Shown: positions 7,661 to 16,150, counted from the first letter of the stretch. The stretch: DNA of 33,722 nucleotides from Pyrinomonadaceae bacterium (GCA_025922875.1 JAICGZ010000025.1:1-33722); one strand, 5' to 3'. Made by a program: numbers and translations. Notes: generated from the letters alone by a model not told the origin.

Positions 7661-8526
7661 GAGCTGTTACTCCATTATGATACCCACATCTCAAGCAAGT
7701 AAGCGATCAAAGATAGTGTCGAGGCTGATGAGTTGAAGCTTGTAGGTGAATGCTCCGTAATACTGAAGAATTGAGTGATTAAAAATCTCAAACTCCCCGT
7801 ATCAATCGTGTGGACCAATCTTCGTTCGTGAGATGGCGCAGACCGCCAAACCTGAGGTTTAACGAAATACCACGCATGTTTGATCATCGCTTGCTATCGG
7901 TTCGGGCTTACGACGAACTCGCCATTATGAAAGGTGCGAAGGTTGTCGAGGGCCGCGCACTGGAAAAGACCACATAGCAACGTGCGTTAAGACTCTTATT
8001 AATCAACATAACGTTAACTATGGAGATATCGGTAGTGTATTCCTCACGGGAGGATCTTCTTTCGTACCGTATGTGCGTCGCTTCTTTGCCAAAACATTTG
8101 GAAGTCACAAACTAAAAGGCGGTGAAGAGTTAACGACTGTAGCCAAAGGTCTCGCCCTCCGCGCTCTCGAGGATGGATGATGGTAGGCGTGGGCCATTTG
8201 CAGTAAACACGCGTCCTCTGTCCGTGCGAATACCAATTGCGCGTGCTGCCGGTTTGCGCTTCGACATAAAACGCGACGGACACCGCTGGAACTCGCGAAC
8301 CTTCGCGTTCATCAACTATTCTGGCTTTACTCCAAATTGAATGTCTCATGCCCACTCGTCACTCAGTTTGACCGTTTCGTCACAAAACTTTAACTTGAGT
8401 TCCTGACGTTCGATTAAAAGACTTCGGAATCTTGTGTCCACGAGCCCAATAGAGTCCTGGTCGCGTTCGAATCCGACGAGACTAAACCTCAACTTGCGCT
8501 GAATTTATCAACCCAAGGAGACTGTC
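7661..8526. other. 866-bp gap without a convincing gene
   Basis: The gap separates divergent genes for the DUF5916 protein and the esterase. Only short overlapping frames are present on the minus strand (up to about 100 codons), without ribosome-binding sites or recognisable domains. The stretch near 8130-8355 has codon-like composition in two minus-strand frames, broken by a stop, so a decayed gene is possible. No strong hairpin, tRNA or repeat was seen. The right end should hold the esterase promoter; the ribosome-binding site AAGGAG is at about 8515-8520. Confidence 0.6.
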
Positions 8527-9792
8527 ATGACACTTCGCTCATTTGTGTACAACGAATCAACCCATTTGAAACTCAGTAACTGGAAGTTCCTGGCGGGAGT
8601 GTTTGCTCTCCTGGTTCTTATCTCTGCTTCAGCTCTGGCGCAGGCGCCTCCCGGCGTTACTGCATTAAAAATCAACTCCGCTGTGCTTGGAGAAGAGAGA
8701 ACAATCCTGGTGCGAGTACCGGCCGGATACGAAACAAACAAGCTGCGCTATCCGGTGCTTTACATGACGGATGGTAATGCTCACATAGGTCACACCAGCA
8801 GCACGGTTGAGTTCCTGGCGCGAAATGGGCGCATGTCCGAGATGATCGTGGTCGGAATAACAAATACAGACCGCACGCGTGATCTGAGTCCTACCCACGT
8901 AACGACAACCGTAGCCGGCGGCAATAGCGCGCTTCAATTTCCGACCAGCGGCGGCGCCGACAAGTTTCTTAAGTTTATTGAAACGGAACTGATCCCGGAT
9001 ATCGAAAAGCGTTACCGCGTGCATCCGTACCGGATCCTCGCGGGGCATTCATTGGGCGGTTTGTTCACGATTCACGCGATGGTCTCCAAACCCGAACTGT
9101 TTCAATCTTACGTGGCAGTAAGTCCAGCGTTGCAGTGGGACAACCAGGTGGCAGTCAAGCGCGCCGAGGATTTCTTCAAGGCGCGAAAAGAGTTCCCGGC
9201 AACGCTATTCATGTCTCTGGGCCGTGAGCCGGGGCCGATTGAAGATGGGTTTTATCAGATGAAACAAGTGCTCGAAAAAAACCAGGCGAAGGGCTTCGAA
9301 TGGGAAGCGCAGGTGATGGATGATGAGGATCACGGATCAGTAGTTCTGCGCAGTCACTATCTTGGGATGCGCAAAGTTTTCAATGGCTGGATAGTACCTC
9401 GAGATCCGGATTCGGGTAGAGTCTCCGGAGATTTTAAGAGTGTTGAGGAGCACTATCAGAAGCTCTCACAGAAATTCAGGTACACCATTCCCGTGCCTGA
9501 GAACCTGATCAATCAGATGGGGTATCAATCGCTCTTTGCGGGACGTTCTGATGAAGCCATCGCGATCTTCAAGACAAACGTGGAACGTTATCCAGACTCG
9601 GCGAATGTTTATGACAGCCTCGCCGAGGCGTACGAAAGAGGTGGGCAGCTTGAGCTAGCGGCGCCACTCTATGAAAAAGCGCAAACGTTGGGCCAACAAA
9701 ACCAGGATCCCAATCTCGCGGTCTATAAAGCCAACTTCGAAAGAGTAAGCGAGAAGCTGAAACAGGCTGGGGCAACGAAGAAAAGCCAGTAA
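8527..9792 (+). CDS. Secreted alpha/beta-hydrolase esterase with C-terminal TPR-like region
   Basis: This 421-residue protein begins with a signal peptide (hydrophobic residues about 21-36, cleavage near SALAQA). Residues about 45-300 are an esterase domain of the enterochelin-esterase/COG2819 type: RVPAGY...RYPVLYMTDG, the nucleophile elbow GHSLGG at 173-178 with Ser175, and a candidate catalytic His269 in DDEDHGS. Residues about 320-405 resemble tetratricopeptide repeats (GYQSLFAGRSDEAIAIFKTNV, then YDSLAEAYERGGQLELAAPLYEKA). The same fusion is frequent in Bacteroidota and Acidobacteriota; the substrate is unknown but could be a siderophore or sugar ester. The start follows AAGGAGACTGTC. 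A hairpin repeat directly downstream probably ends the transcript. Confidence 0.85.
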   Translation: MTLRSFVYNESTHLKLSNWKFLAGVFALLVLISASALAQAPPGVTALKINSAVLGEERTILVRVPAGYETNKLRYPVLYMTDGNAHIGHTSSTVEFLARNGRMSEMIVVGITNTDRTRDLSPTHVTTTVAGGNSALQFPTSGGADKFLKFIETELIPDIEKRYRVHPYRILAGHSLGGLFTIHAMVSKPELFQSYVAVSPALQWDNQVAVKRAEDFFKARKEFPATLFMSLGREPGPIEDGFYQMKQVLEKNQAKGFEWEAQVMDDEDHGSVVLRSHYLGMRKVFNGWIVPRDPDSGRVSGDFKSVEEHYQKLSQKFRYTIPVPENLINQMGYQSLFAGRSDEAIAIFKTNVERYPDSANVYDSLAEAYERGGQLELAAPLYEKAQTLGQQNQDPNLAVYKANFERVSEKLKQAGATKKSQ

Positions 9793-9809
9793 AGGTCATA
9801 TCATGTAAA

Positions 9810-9877
9810 TCATGTCTAATCCTGAAATCCTGTCAACAATCGTAAGTTAGCCTCATAGGATTTCAGGATTAACATGA
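9810..9877. repeat. Intergenic inverted repeat, possible terminator
   Basis: Arms at 9810-9831 and 9857-9877 are complementary over 21 bp with one bulged base, around a 25-nt loop. The arms contain TAATCCTGAAATCCT, a motif I associate with dispersed intergenic repeats in environmental bacterial genomes (from memory, not checked). It starts 18 bp after the esterase stop codon and lacks a T-tract. It could still function as a transcript end. Confidence 0.75.
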
Positions 9878-9944
9878 CGCTCGGCGCCTCACCCGCTGTG
9901 ATAGACTGCCGCAGAGTTAACCAACTCTCCTTCTGGGGGTCTGA

Positions 9945-11393
9945 TTGTTCCGAAGAAATCGTTCCTCATCCCTTCAACTCGTTTTCCTGTTAATCATAGT
10001 AGTCGCAGCAATCGTCTTGTTTTATCGATTAGGCGATCCCGCTTTGAAAAACTGGGACGAGGCGATTTATGCCGAGGTCGCAAAGGAGATAGTGCAGAGT
10101 GGCGACTGGCTTACATTGCACTGGCAACACACGGACTGGTTTGAAAAGCCGCCGTTAACTTTCTGGGTAATGGCCGGTCTCTTCCACCTCTTTGGAGTCA
10201 CGGAGTTTTCGGCGCGTGCTGTTTCCACGCTCGCTGGCGTTGGAGTCGTAGCAGTCATTTATGGAATTGGAAAACTTCAGCGTGGTCCAGCCTGCGGGTT
10301 GATCGCCGCTTTAATACTCCTGACGACATTTCAGTTTGTACAGATGTCGCGCCTCGTAAACACCGACGTCTTGCTCCTGTTTTTTATCTACCTGGCAATC
10401 TATGGTTACTTACGTGTAAGGAACGGTGACCGTCGCTGGTGGTACGTGGTTTCAGTTTCCTGCGCCCTGGGTTTCATGGTGAAAAGTTTTGCGAGCCTGT
10501 TTGCACCTGCAGCGATCGCTTTCGCGTTAATAGCTGACAGGCAAGTAAATGAGATTCTCAGAGCAAATCATTTCTGGTTCAGCATTCTGGTCGGTCTCGG
10601 GGTCATCGTACCGTGGCATGCGACGATGATTTACCTTCACGGTTCAGCTTTCGTAAACGAGTATTTTTATTACCACGTATGGAGTCGAACGACCACCGCA
10701 CTCGAAGGACACAGTGGGCCTTATTGGTTTTACTTTCGCGAGATATGGGAGAAGACTCATCCCTGGTGGACCATTGCTCCTGTCGCCGTGGTTTTTCATG
10801 TGTGGCAGATCAAACGCGATCGGTTCCCGGTGGTACTCCTCGCTCTGATTGTCTTTGTTTTCGCGTTCTACACCGCGGCGGAAACAAAGTCGACTTCGTA
10901 CATATTGCCCGTGTACCCAGCGCTGGCGCTGCTCATTTCAGGCGTATTCACGTGGCTTTGGGATCGGCATCGTTTAGTGCTCCGTGTGACAGTGATTCTG
11001 GTTTGTGCGGGTTTTGCTTACACGGCAGTTGGCAAGATTAAGAGTTACTACGTGAGAATAGAGGAGCCGGATGAGGGCGTTAAGGAACTGGCGCGTTTGG
11101 CTGCTGCGCAAGATTTGCCGAACGAGTTGATCGTATATTCGCGAGCCGGACAGTTTGACTCACAGGCGGCCGTGTTCTACAGCAACAAACGGGTGCTACA
11201 GGCCACCGGCGGTAATAGCGGATACAGCACCACTCTCTACCACAACTACCAGCCATTAGCAGACATCATTGGTGAACAACCGTCGGGGATCATGTTGGTG
11301 AAAGACGACGTTGCGCCGTTACTTGGCGACTACACGATCGAGATCGTGGGCCAATCTCACAATCTGGTCTACGCAAAGATTTCCAACAAGTAA
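9945..11393 (+). CDS. Family 39-like membrane glycosyltransferase (ArnT/PMT type)
   Basis: A 482-residue polytopic membrane protein with about ten hydrophobic segments. It has the hallmarks of the ArnT/PMT superfamily: an acidic pair in the first periplasmic loop (NWDEAIYAE, D38/E39), WFEKPPLTFWVMA at about 65-77, an early FSARAVSTLAG helix, and TSTSYILPVYPALALL later. Such enzymes move a sugar from a polyprenyl-phosphate donor to lipid A, protein or other cell-envelope acceptors at the outer face of the inner membrane; the acceptor here is unknown. The start is a TTG six bases after GGGGG; no ATG fits before the first membrane helix. It follows the hairpin repeat, so it likely has its own promoter. 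Confidence 0.82.
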   Translation: MFRRNRSSSLQLVFLLIIVVAAIVLFYRLGDPALKNWDEAIYAEVAKEIVQSGDWLTLHWQHTDWFEKPPLTFWVMAGLFHLFGVTEFSARAVSTLAGVGVVAVIYGIGKLQRGPACGLIAALILLTTFQFVQMSRLVNTDVLLLFFIYLAIYGYLRVRNGDRRWWYVVSVSCALGFMVKSFASLFAPAAIAFALIADRQVNEILRANHFWFSILVGLGVIVPWHATMIYLHGSAFVNEYFYYHVWSRTTTALEGHSGPYWFYFREIWEKTHPWWTIAPVAVVFHVWQIKRDRFPVVLLALIVFVFAFYTAAETKSTSYILPVYPALALLISGVFTWLWDRHRLVLRVTVILVCAGFAYTAVGKIKSYYVRIEEPDEGVKELARLAAAQDLPNELIVYSRAGQFDSQAAVFYSNKRVLQATGGNSGYSTTLYHNYQPLADIIGEQPSGIMLVKDDVAPLLGDYTIEIVGQSHNLVYAKISNK

Positions 11394-11438
11394 GTACGAA
11401 AGCAACAACAGAGTTTCATGTTGTGGTAGACTGCGTTC

Positions 11439-11735
11439 ATGCCAATAAAGAAGGCATCAAAAACTCACACCTCAGCACGCAAGAAGAATGTAGCATCATC
11501 TGCAAAATCAGGTCGGGCGAAGAAGACCGCGTCGTCTGCAAGTTCAATGCGCACGAAAAAGACTACATCGAAGCGCTCACAACCTGCGACGAAATCAAAG
11601 TCGACGAAACCTAAAAAGACCAAAAAGAACGGCGAACGGCCAGCCTGGCTGAAAAAGCGCGATGAGCTAACCGTACGAGCTTTTCAAATGACTTACGAGG
11701 CCTATCAGCAAGGCAAATTCCACCGCATTTTATAA
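11439..11735 (+). CDS. Lysine-rich small basic protein, putative antitoxin partner of the PIN protein
   Basis: A 98-residue protein. Residues 1-67 are almost entirely Lys, Ser, Thr, Ala and Arg, like a histone H1 or AlgP tail. Residues 68-98 form a compact, possibly helical end (ERPAWLKKRDELTVRAF). The basic tail suggests nucleic-acid binding. It ends 26 bp before a PIN-domain gene on the same strand, the usual order for antitoxin then toxin. In classical VapB antitoxins the DNA-binding part is a folded AbrB or RHH domain and the toxin-binding part is C-terminal; here the tail would replace the folded part. That role is inferred from position only. There is no clear Shine-Dalgarno sequence. 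A second reading frame is open across the same bases but gives an unconvincing product. Confidence 0.6.
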   Translation: MPIKKASKTHTSARKKNVASSAKSGRAKKTASSASSMRTKKTTSKRSQPATKSKSTKPKKTKKNGERPAWLKKRDELTVRAFQMTYEAYQQGKFHRIL

Positions 11736-11761
11736 ACTTTAATCTTTAAACCTGAAATTTG

Positions 11762-12205
11762 ATGCCGTACTTCACCTACGACACATCCGTCATTATTTCA
11801 AGGAAGGTTGACCTTCGGGACATGCCGCCAACCTTCCTGCTTTCGTCAGTAGTACTAATGGAACTTGCTGCGGGCGCTATTGACGTCTCGCAGCGCAAAG
11901 TATTCGAGCAACTGTTTCTTCAGTATCAGAAAGACAAGTCACTCATTGTTCCTACCGAAGATGATTGGCTGATCGCAGCCAAAATTCTTTTTCTTCTAAC
12001 TCACGCGCGCAAACGTTTACATAGAGGAAAACTGCAGCGATTAGCGTCTGGAGCATCACAGCGTCTCGCTCTCGACGTTCTGATCGCCGTCAGCGCGCGC
12101 AGGTGGAAAGCACAAGTGGTGACGGAGAATTGGACGGATTTCAAAGCGATCCAGCGTTACTGCAACACGACGATCGTGAAGGCGGCAAGCTTCTTTTCAA
12201 AGTAG
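11762..12205 (+). CDS. PIN-domain protein, VapC-like putative ribonuclease toxin
   Basis: A 147-residue PIN-type protein. The acidic site is recognisable: D7 in YDTSVIIS, E34 in VVLMELAAG, D105 in LALDVLIAVSAR, and a final TENWTDF with T121, N123 and D126. These residues bind Mg2+ or Mn2+ in PIN nucleases, which cut tRNA or other RNA when released from their antitoxin. The start ATG (MPYFTYD) is used; a TTG directly before it is possible. It pairs with the lysine-rich gene 26 bp upstream. Its stop codon directly abuts the stop codon of the oppositely oriented reductase gene. Confidence 0.75.
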   Translation: MPYFTYDTSVIISRKVDLRDMPPTFLLSSVVLMELAAGAIDVSQRKVFEQLFLQYQKDKSLIVPTEDDWLIAAKILFLLTHARKRLHRGKLQRLASGASQRLALDVLIAVSARRWKAQVVTENWTDFKAIQRYCNTTIVKAASFFSK

Positions 12206-12877
12206 CTAGTAGTTCGTCAGGATCTCTCCGGGTTTGAAGCCCATCTTTCCCAAACGCTCGCGGGTCTGATCGATCATTTCCCGAGAACCGCAGATCAACG
12301 CCACCGGTGAAGACAAATCTGGCAGGACGTTGTCCAGCAACGACTGCACGTATCCGGTTGGGCCCGACCAATCATGTCCATCCGGGCGAGAGATTACTTG
12401 CCGCAATTCGACACCGGCTTCTTTCCACGCTTCAGTCTCATCGCGATAACAGAAGTCGTCGGGTGTACGCGCGCCGTAAAGCACGACCAGTTGTCCAAAA
12501 TCCTGTTTACGTTTCAACACGTGGCGTAAAGCCGAGCGCAATGGCGCCACTCCCGTCCCCATCGCGACGAAAACAAGATCCCGCCCTTCCATCTCGTTGA
12601 GCCTGAACCCGTGTCCTGCGATGCAAACCAATTCAATCTCATCACCGGCTTTCATGTCGTAGATCACGCTGCTCGCGCCCGCTTTCTGTTTCACAAGCAC
12701 TTCCAAATCCGCGTCTTCAGGTGCGCTGGCGAACGCAAAATAAGCAGGCTCGTGACCCTCCACCCGCAGCAACGCGATCTGCCCCGGCGTGAAATCAATG
12801 CGTTTAGTGGGACGGAGATCGAACGACCGCGTAATCCGCGCCTGGTCTCGAATGCTTGTGATGACGAGGGTCTGCAT
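12206..12877 (-). CDS. Ferredoxin-NADP reductase-like FAD/NAD(P)-binding oxidoreductase
   Basis: A 223-residue flavoprotein of the FNR superfamily with both domains. The N-terminal barrel has FTPGQIALLRV and a FAD-contact motif in the form AYFAFAS (46-51), in place of the usual RxYS. The C-terminal domain has GTGVAPLRS (starting at 107) for NAD(P), LYGAR and ALICGSREM. It would move electrons between NAD(P)H and a small redox partner not encoded nearby. No iron-sulfur domain is attached. The ATG start gives a protein beginning MQTLVITS; a TTG six codons upstream is a weaker alternative, and neither has a clear ribosome-binding site. Confidence 0.82.
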   Translation of the reverse strand: MQTLVITSIRDQARITRSFDLRPTKRIDFTPGQIALLRVEGHEPAYFAFASAPEDADLEVLVKQKAGASSVIYDMKAGDEIELVCIAGHGFRLNEMEGRDLVFVAMGTGVAPLRSALRHVLKRKQDFGQLVVLYGARTPDDFCYRDETEAWKEAGVELRQVISRPDGHDWSGPTGYVQSLLDNVLPDLSSPVALICGSREMIDQTRERLGKMGFKPGEILTNY

Positions 12878-12940
12878 AGGAGCGGAGTGTAACAAATCAA
12901 TCTTCCGATTCTCACGGTGAGTGCTACAATCGTCCCGCTC

Positions 12941-13552
12941 ATGCGTTACCGTTTACCAGCCGTATTGCTTATCGCGCTATGCGTCCTGTCGGTTCAGGCG
13001 CAGTCCGGGCGGCGAAAAACGCAGCCTGCCCCGGCTGCTCCCGTCCCCACGCCGACTCCCGAACCAACGCCGGTACCGAAAAAAGAAGAGAAAACGGATC
13101 TCCTTTTCTTTATCGGCGCCGATCGCCATAGCTCCTATTCGTCCTATCCTTTTTCTTACTACGACGCGGTGCTACGAGGCTGTGCCGAGAAGTTGCGCGC
13201 AGGGTCTTCCGCGAAGATTGATATCACTGATAAGGACTTGAGCCGTGGCGAGGCGATCAAAAAAGCCAAGTCGGAGGCAAGATCTTACGTGGTCTTGCTG
13301 ACCTTGAAATTCGACACGTTGGCACGCTCTTATGACGACCTGATTCTCGAGTTTGTTGTTTTCACTCCAGGCACGGCCAAAGTAGTAACCAGCGGAAGGA
13401 GTTATCAAAACGCAAATCGCAAAGGGCCGATCATCGTTCCCGGCAGTCGGGGGTCGGTGCTATATCGCGAAGAGTTGTTGCAGCAAGCCGGTGAAGATGC
13501 CGGGAGCAGGATTCTGAAAGCGCTGCACTTGAACACACCGGTGCTGAGATAG
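12941..13552 (+). CDS. Small secreted protein of unknown function
   Basis: A 203-residue protein that I do not recognise. It has a good signal peptide (MRYRLPAVLLIALCVLSVQAQ, cleavage after about residue 21), then a low-complexity linker of Pro, Thr and Glu (about 25-55), then a folded domain. The domain starts with LLFFIGADRHSS and contains SYVVLLTLKFD and YDDLILEFVVFTPGTAKVVTSGR, suggesting alternating strands. It resembles the layout of small periplasmic or lipoprotein-like domains with a variable linker. Its neighbours are both convergent or divergent, so no operon clue exists. Its stop codon abuts that of the acyl-CoA synthetase gene. Confidence 0.65.
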   Translation: MRYRLPAVLLIALCVLSVQAQSGRRKTQPAPAAPVPTPTPEPTPVPKKEEKTDLLFFIGADRHSSYSSYPFSYYDAVLRGCAEKLRAGSSAKIDITDKDLSRGEAIKKAKSEARSYVVLLTLKFDTLARSYDDLILEFVVFTPGTAKVVTSGRSYQNANRKGPIIVPGSRGSVLYREELLQQAGEDAGSRILKALHLNTPVLR

Positions 13553-15406
13553 TCACTCCTCGTAAATCCGTTCAATTACATCTCTGTACTTTTGATCGAT
13601 TACCCGGCGTTTAACTTTCAAGGTAGGCGTGAGCTCTCCTCCTTCGATCGTGAACTCATTTTCGAGTAACGCGACTTTTTTTATCCGCTCGTACTTCGCA
13701 AGGTTTGGAGTTAACGCGTCAATCTGCCGCTGAATCAGATCGATGATTCGCGGATGCCGGCAGAGCTCGCTCCGGCTTTTTACTTCGATTCCTTTCAACT
13801 TGCAGTACGACTCGAGCTGTTCCCAAACGGGTACAATCAGCGCCGCGGGAAACTTTCGCTCGGCTCCAATCAAGACTACCTGGTTTACAAAACGAGAACC
13901 TTTAATCGCCTGCTCGATGGGTTGTGGCGAAATGTACTTACCACCGGAAGTCTTGAACAACTCTTTCTTGCGATCGGTAATCCGCAAGAATCCGTCTTCA
14001 TCGATCGTGCCGATGTCGCCCGTCTTGAACCAGCCATCGCTGGTGAACACGGCGCGCGTCCCTTCAGGCTTGTTGTAATAACCGCGCATCACGTTTGGGC
14101 CACGCACTTCGATCTCACCGTCTTCAGCAATTCGAATTTCGACGTTGGGAATAGCCTTGCCGACGGTGCCAACGCGATTCTCTTCGACAGTGCTGGCGGA
14201 AATGACCGGCGACGTCTCCGTGAGTCCATAGCCCTGGACGATCGGAATGCCTACGCCGATATAGATGTACGACAGATCTTCAGGCAGAGCTGCCCCGCCT
14301 GATACCAACAATCGTATCCGGCCGCCAAACGCACTCTTCCATTTTGAAAAGATTAATTTCGAAGCAAGCGCGTGTTTGAGCTTGAGCAATGGAGGAACTG
14401 GTTGGTGAGCGAGCACACACTTTGCGTAGTCGCGCGCGACAGACATGGACCATGCAAGTAATGCCTCGCTCGACTTGCCTGCCTCAGCAGCCCGCTCGCG
14501 AATGCGCGCGTAGATCTTCTCAAAGATGCGCGGCACGCCAACCAGTATCGTAGGACGCACCTCACGCAAGTTTGGACCAATCGTTTGCAGCGATTCGGCA
14601 AAGTAAACAGACATGCCCCGGTACAGATACATGTACATCGCCGCGCGCTCAAAAACATGCGACAACGGCAGCACAGACAACACGGTGTCCTGCTCGCCGA
14701 AAGAAAAATGGCCCGAGGAATCAATTAGATTTGTAACCAGATTCGAATGCGTGAGCATCACGCCCTTCGGCTCACCGGTAGTGCCCGAGGTATAGATGAT
14801 GGTCGCGAGATCGTCAGGCTTCGCCTGTATTGCCGAGCGGTCGACGTGACCCGGCTCGCGCTGTTCGAGTTCGCGCCCCTTCTCTTCGAGTTGCGCCAGC
14901 GTGAGTCCCTCAGCAGGAGTGATTCCTTCCGGATCGAAAACAATAACGTGCTTAACTTCAGGACATTCGCCAAGCACGTCTTTCAGTTCCATGTACTTCT
15001 CACGATTGGCGACAAAGAGAACGCAGGAACCTGAGTCGTTCAGAATGTAACGCACTTGAGGAGGCGTTAACGTCGGATAGATGGGCACATCGATGGCGCC
15101 TGCAAAAATCGAACCCGCATCGGTCAACGTCCATTCAACTCGGCTGTCGGAGAGCAACGCAACACGATCGCCGCGTTGCACACCAATCGCATGCAGGCCG
15201 GCGGCAATAAGCTTCGCGCGCTCCAGCATCTCGTCGGAAGAGATCGAAAGCCAGCGACCGTCTTTTTTGTAATTCAATGTGTCAGGTCGCTTATGCTGGC
15301 GTGCGACTCTCTCGAAGACGTCAACCAGTGTGGTTGGCTCGTCGGCTGCGAGAGGCTGACGAACGGTGGCCGATCGCAGATCCATGTACTCAACCGCGCG
15401 GTTCAC
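13553..15406 (-). CDS. Long-chain fatty acid-CoA ligase (AMP-forming)
   Basis: This 617-residue member of the ANL superfamily activates long-chain fatty acids to acyl-CoA through an acyl-adenylate. The ATP loop YTSGTTGEPKG is at 205-215, the adenine motif GYGLTETSP at 392-400, then GWFKTGDIG and the hinge-region ITDRKKELFKTSGGKYISP. The length and the RKKELFKTSGGK signature match FadD15/FAA-type ligases, which are membrane-associated. The GTG start overlaps the last 4 bp of the TetR regulator (GTGA), implying coupled translation; an ATG at residue 8 is a second choice. Together with the regulator it forms a fatty-acid-degradation entry operon. Confidence 0.92.
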   Translation of the reverse strand: MNRAVEYMDLRSATVRQPLAADEPTTLVDVFERVARQHKRPDTLNYKKDGRWLSISSDEMLERAKLIAAGLHAIGVQRGDRVALLSDSRVEWTLTDAGSIFAGAIDVPIYPTLTPPQVRYILNDSGSCVLFVANREKYMELKDVLGECPEVKHVIVFDPEGITPAEGLTLAQLEEKGRELEQREPGHVDRSAIQAKPDDLATIIYTSGTTGEPKGVMLTHSNLVTNLIDSSGHFSFGEQDTVLSVLPLSHVFERAAMYMYLYRGMSVYFAESLQTIGPNLREVRPTILVGVPRIFEKIYARIRERAAEAGKSSEALLAWSMSVARDYAKCVLAHQPVPPLLKLKHALASKLIFSKWKSAFGGRIRLLVSGGAALPEDLSYIYIGVGIPIVQGYGLTETSPVISASTVEENRVGTVGKAIPNVEIRIAEDGEIEVRGPNVMRGYYNKPEGTRAVFTSDGWFKTGDIGTIDEDGFLRITDRKKELFKTSGGKYISPQPIEQAIKGSRFVNQVVLIGAERKFPAALIVPVWEQLESYCKLKGIEVKSRSELCRHPRIIDLIQRQIDALTPNLAKYERIKKVALLENEFTIEGGELTPTLKVKRRVIDQKYRDVIERIYEE

Positions 15407-16017
15407 GATGCCGTGACTCCGTTCAAAAAAATGTCCAGCACCTGATCGGCCATTGGCGCGAGTTTGTAACGACGTTTGGAAAGGATCCAGTTCGTGGCCA
15501 TTTCATCGAGCGCGCCGAAAAGAATCTTTGCGACCACATTCGCGTTTAGGTTGGAACGAAAGATACCCGCCCGTTGTCCTTCTTCGAAAGTGGCGCGAAT
15601 GAGTGCGAGATATTCAGCGAAACCCGCGGCAGAAAACTCTTGCATGAATTTTGTTGAGCCACGCAGCTCAACCTGGAACACAACTGCGAGATCGCGATCC
15701 GCTCCGAGTCGCTCCAGATGCAGCAGCGCGATCTGGCGCAGCTTTTCCTTGGGATCGGAAACCTGCTTGACCTGTTTTCGCGCGGCGTCGAGTGCTTCTT
15801 CAACGCTCCGATCAAATATCGAGCGGAGTATGTCCTCTTTACTTTTGAAGTAGAGATAGACGGTGCCATCGGCGACGCCGGCTTCGCGTGCGATATCTGC
15901 GACCTTGGAATTGAAGTAACCATTGTGCGCGAACACACTGATAGCTGCGCGCAAAATCGCTTCGCGTTTATCGCCTGCGGGCGCGCGAACATTGTTTAAT
16001 GAACGTGCGGAACGCAT
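15403..16017 (-). CDS. TetR/AcrR-family regulator, FadR-like
   Basis: A 204-residue regulator with an N-terminal TetR helix-turn-helix: KREAILRAAISVFAHNGYFNSKVADIAREAGVADGTVYLYFKSKEDIL, at about residues 16-63. The ligand domain (Leu/Ala-rich helices, EFSAAGFAEYLALIRATFEEGQRAGIF) resembles FadR-type acyl-CoA sensors. The gene overlaps the acyl-CoA synthetase by 4 bp, which supports that ligand. The ATG (MRSARSLNN) was preferred to a GTG nine codons upstream because a palindromic operator candidate covers that GTG. It likely represses its own operon and releases DNA on binding long-chain acyl-CoA, as in Bacillus FadR. Confidence 0.82.
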   Translation of the reverse strand: MRSARSLNNVRAPAGDKREAILRAAISVFAHNGYFNSKVADIAREAGVADGTVYLYFKSKEDILRSIFDRSVEEALDAARKQVKQVSDPKEKLRQIALLHLERLGADRDLAVVFQVELRGSTKFMQEFSAAGFAEYLALIRATFEEGQRAGIFRSNLNANVVAKILFGALDEMATNWILSKRRYKLAPMADQVLDIFLNGVTAS

Positions 16018-16027
16018 AAACTCAGCC

Positions 16028-16049
16028 ACTGAATGATGCCTCACTCAGT
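16028..16049. promoter_or_regulatory. FadR-type operator candidate
   Basis: A 22-bp pseudo-palindrome whose half-sites, ACTGAATGATG and (complement) ACTGAGTGAGG, match at 9 of 11 positions. The half-site core TGAATGA resembles the TGAATGA...TCATTCA type of operator bound by Bacillus FadR. It lies 11 bp upstream of the TetR start. Confidence 0.55.
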
Positions 16050-16068
16050 TTCGTTTAGCAAGATAGGG

Positions 16069-16149
16069 TTTTGTAGGGGCGGTCCCTCCGTGGCCAACCC
16101 GGTTCGAAGGATTACGGAGGGGCGGCCACGGAGGGCCGCCCCTACAAAA
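16069..16149. repeat. MITE-like long inverted repeat
   Basis: Arms at 16069-16095 and 16124-16149 are complementary over 26 bp with a single extra base in the left arm. The arms begin TTTTGTAGGGGCGG, and a nested CCTCCGT/ACGGAGG pair lies within. The loop is 28 nt. The right arm ends 2 bp before the MscS stop codon. It sits between the MscS and TetR genes and lacks any coding capacity. It may be a dispersed non-autonomous element or terminator. Confidence 0.85.
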
Positions 16150-16150
16150 T

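Noticed and set aside
8044-8355. Minus-strand frame of about 100 codons, and an overlapping 61-codon frame
   Set aside because: Neither has a ribosome-binding site or recognisable domain; the second starts right after a stop codon. Noted only as a possible remnant.
11423-11614. Alternative frame overlapping the lysine-rich gene
   Set aside because: It gives a shorter protein without composition bias explanation, and ends well before the PIN gene, while the lysine-rich frame fits the pair spacing.
15403-16044. Longer TetR protein from a GTG at 16044
   Set aside because: The GTG lies inside the operator candidate and lacks a ribosome-binding site; the ATG nine codons later is preferred.
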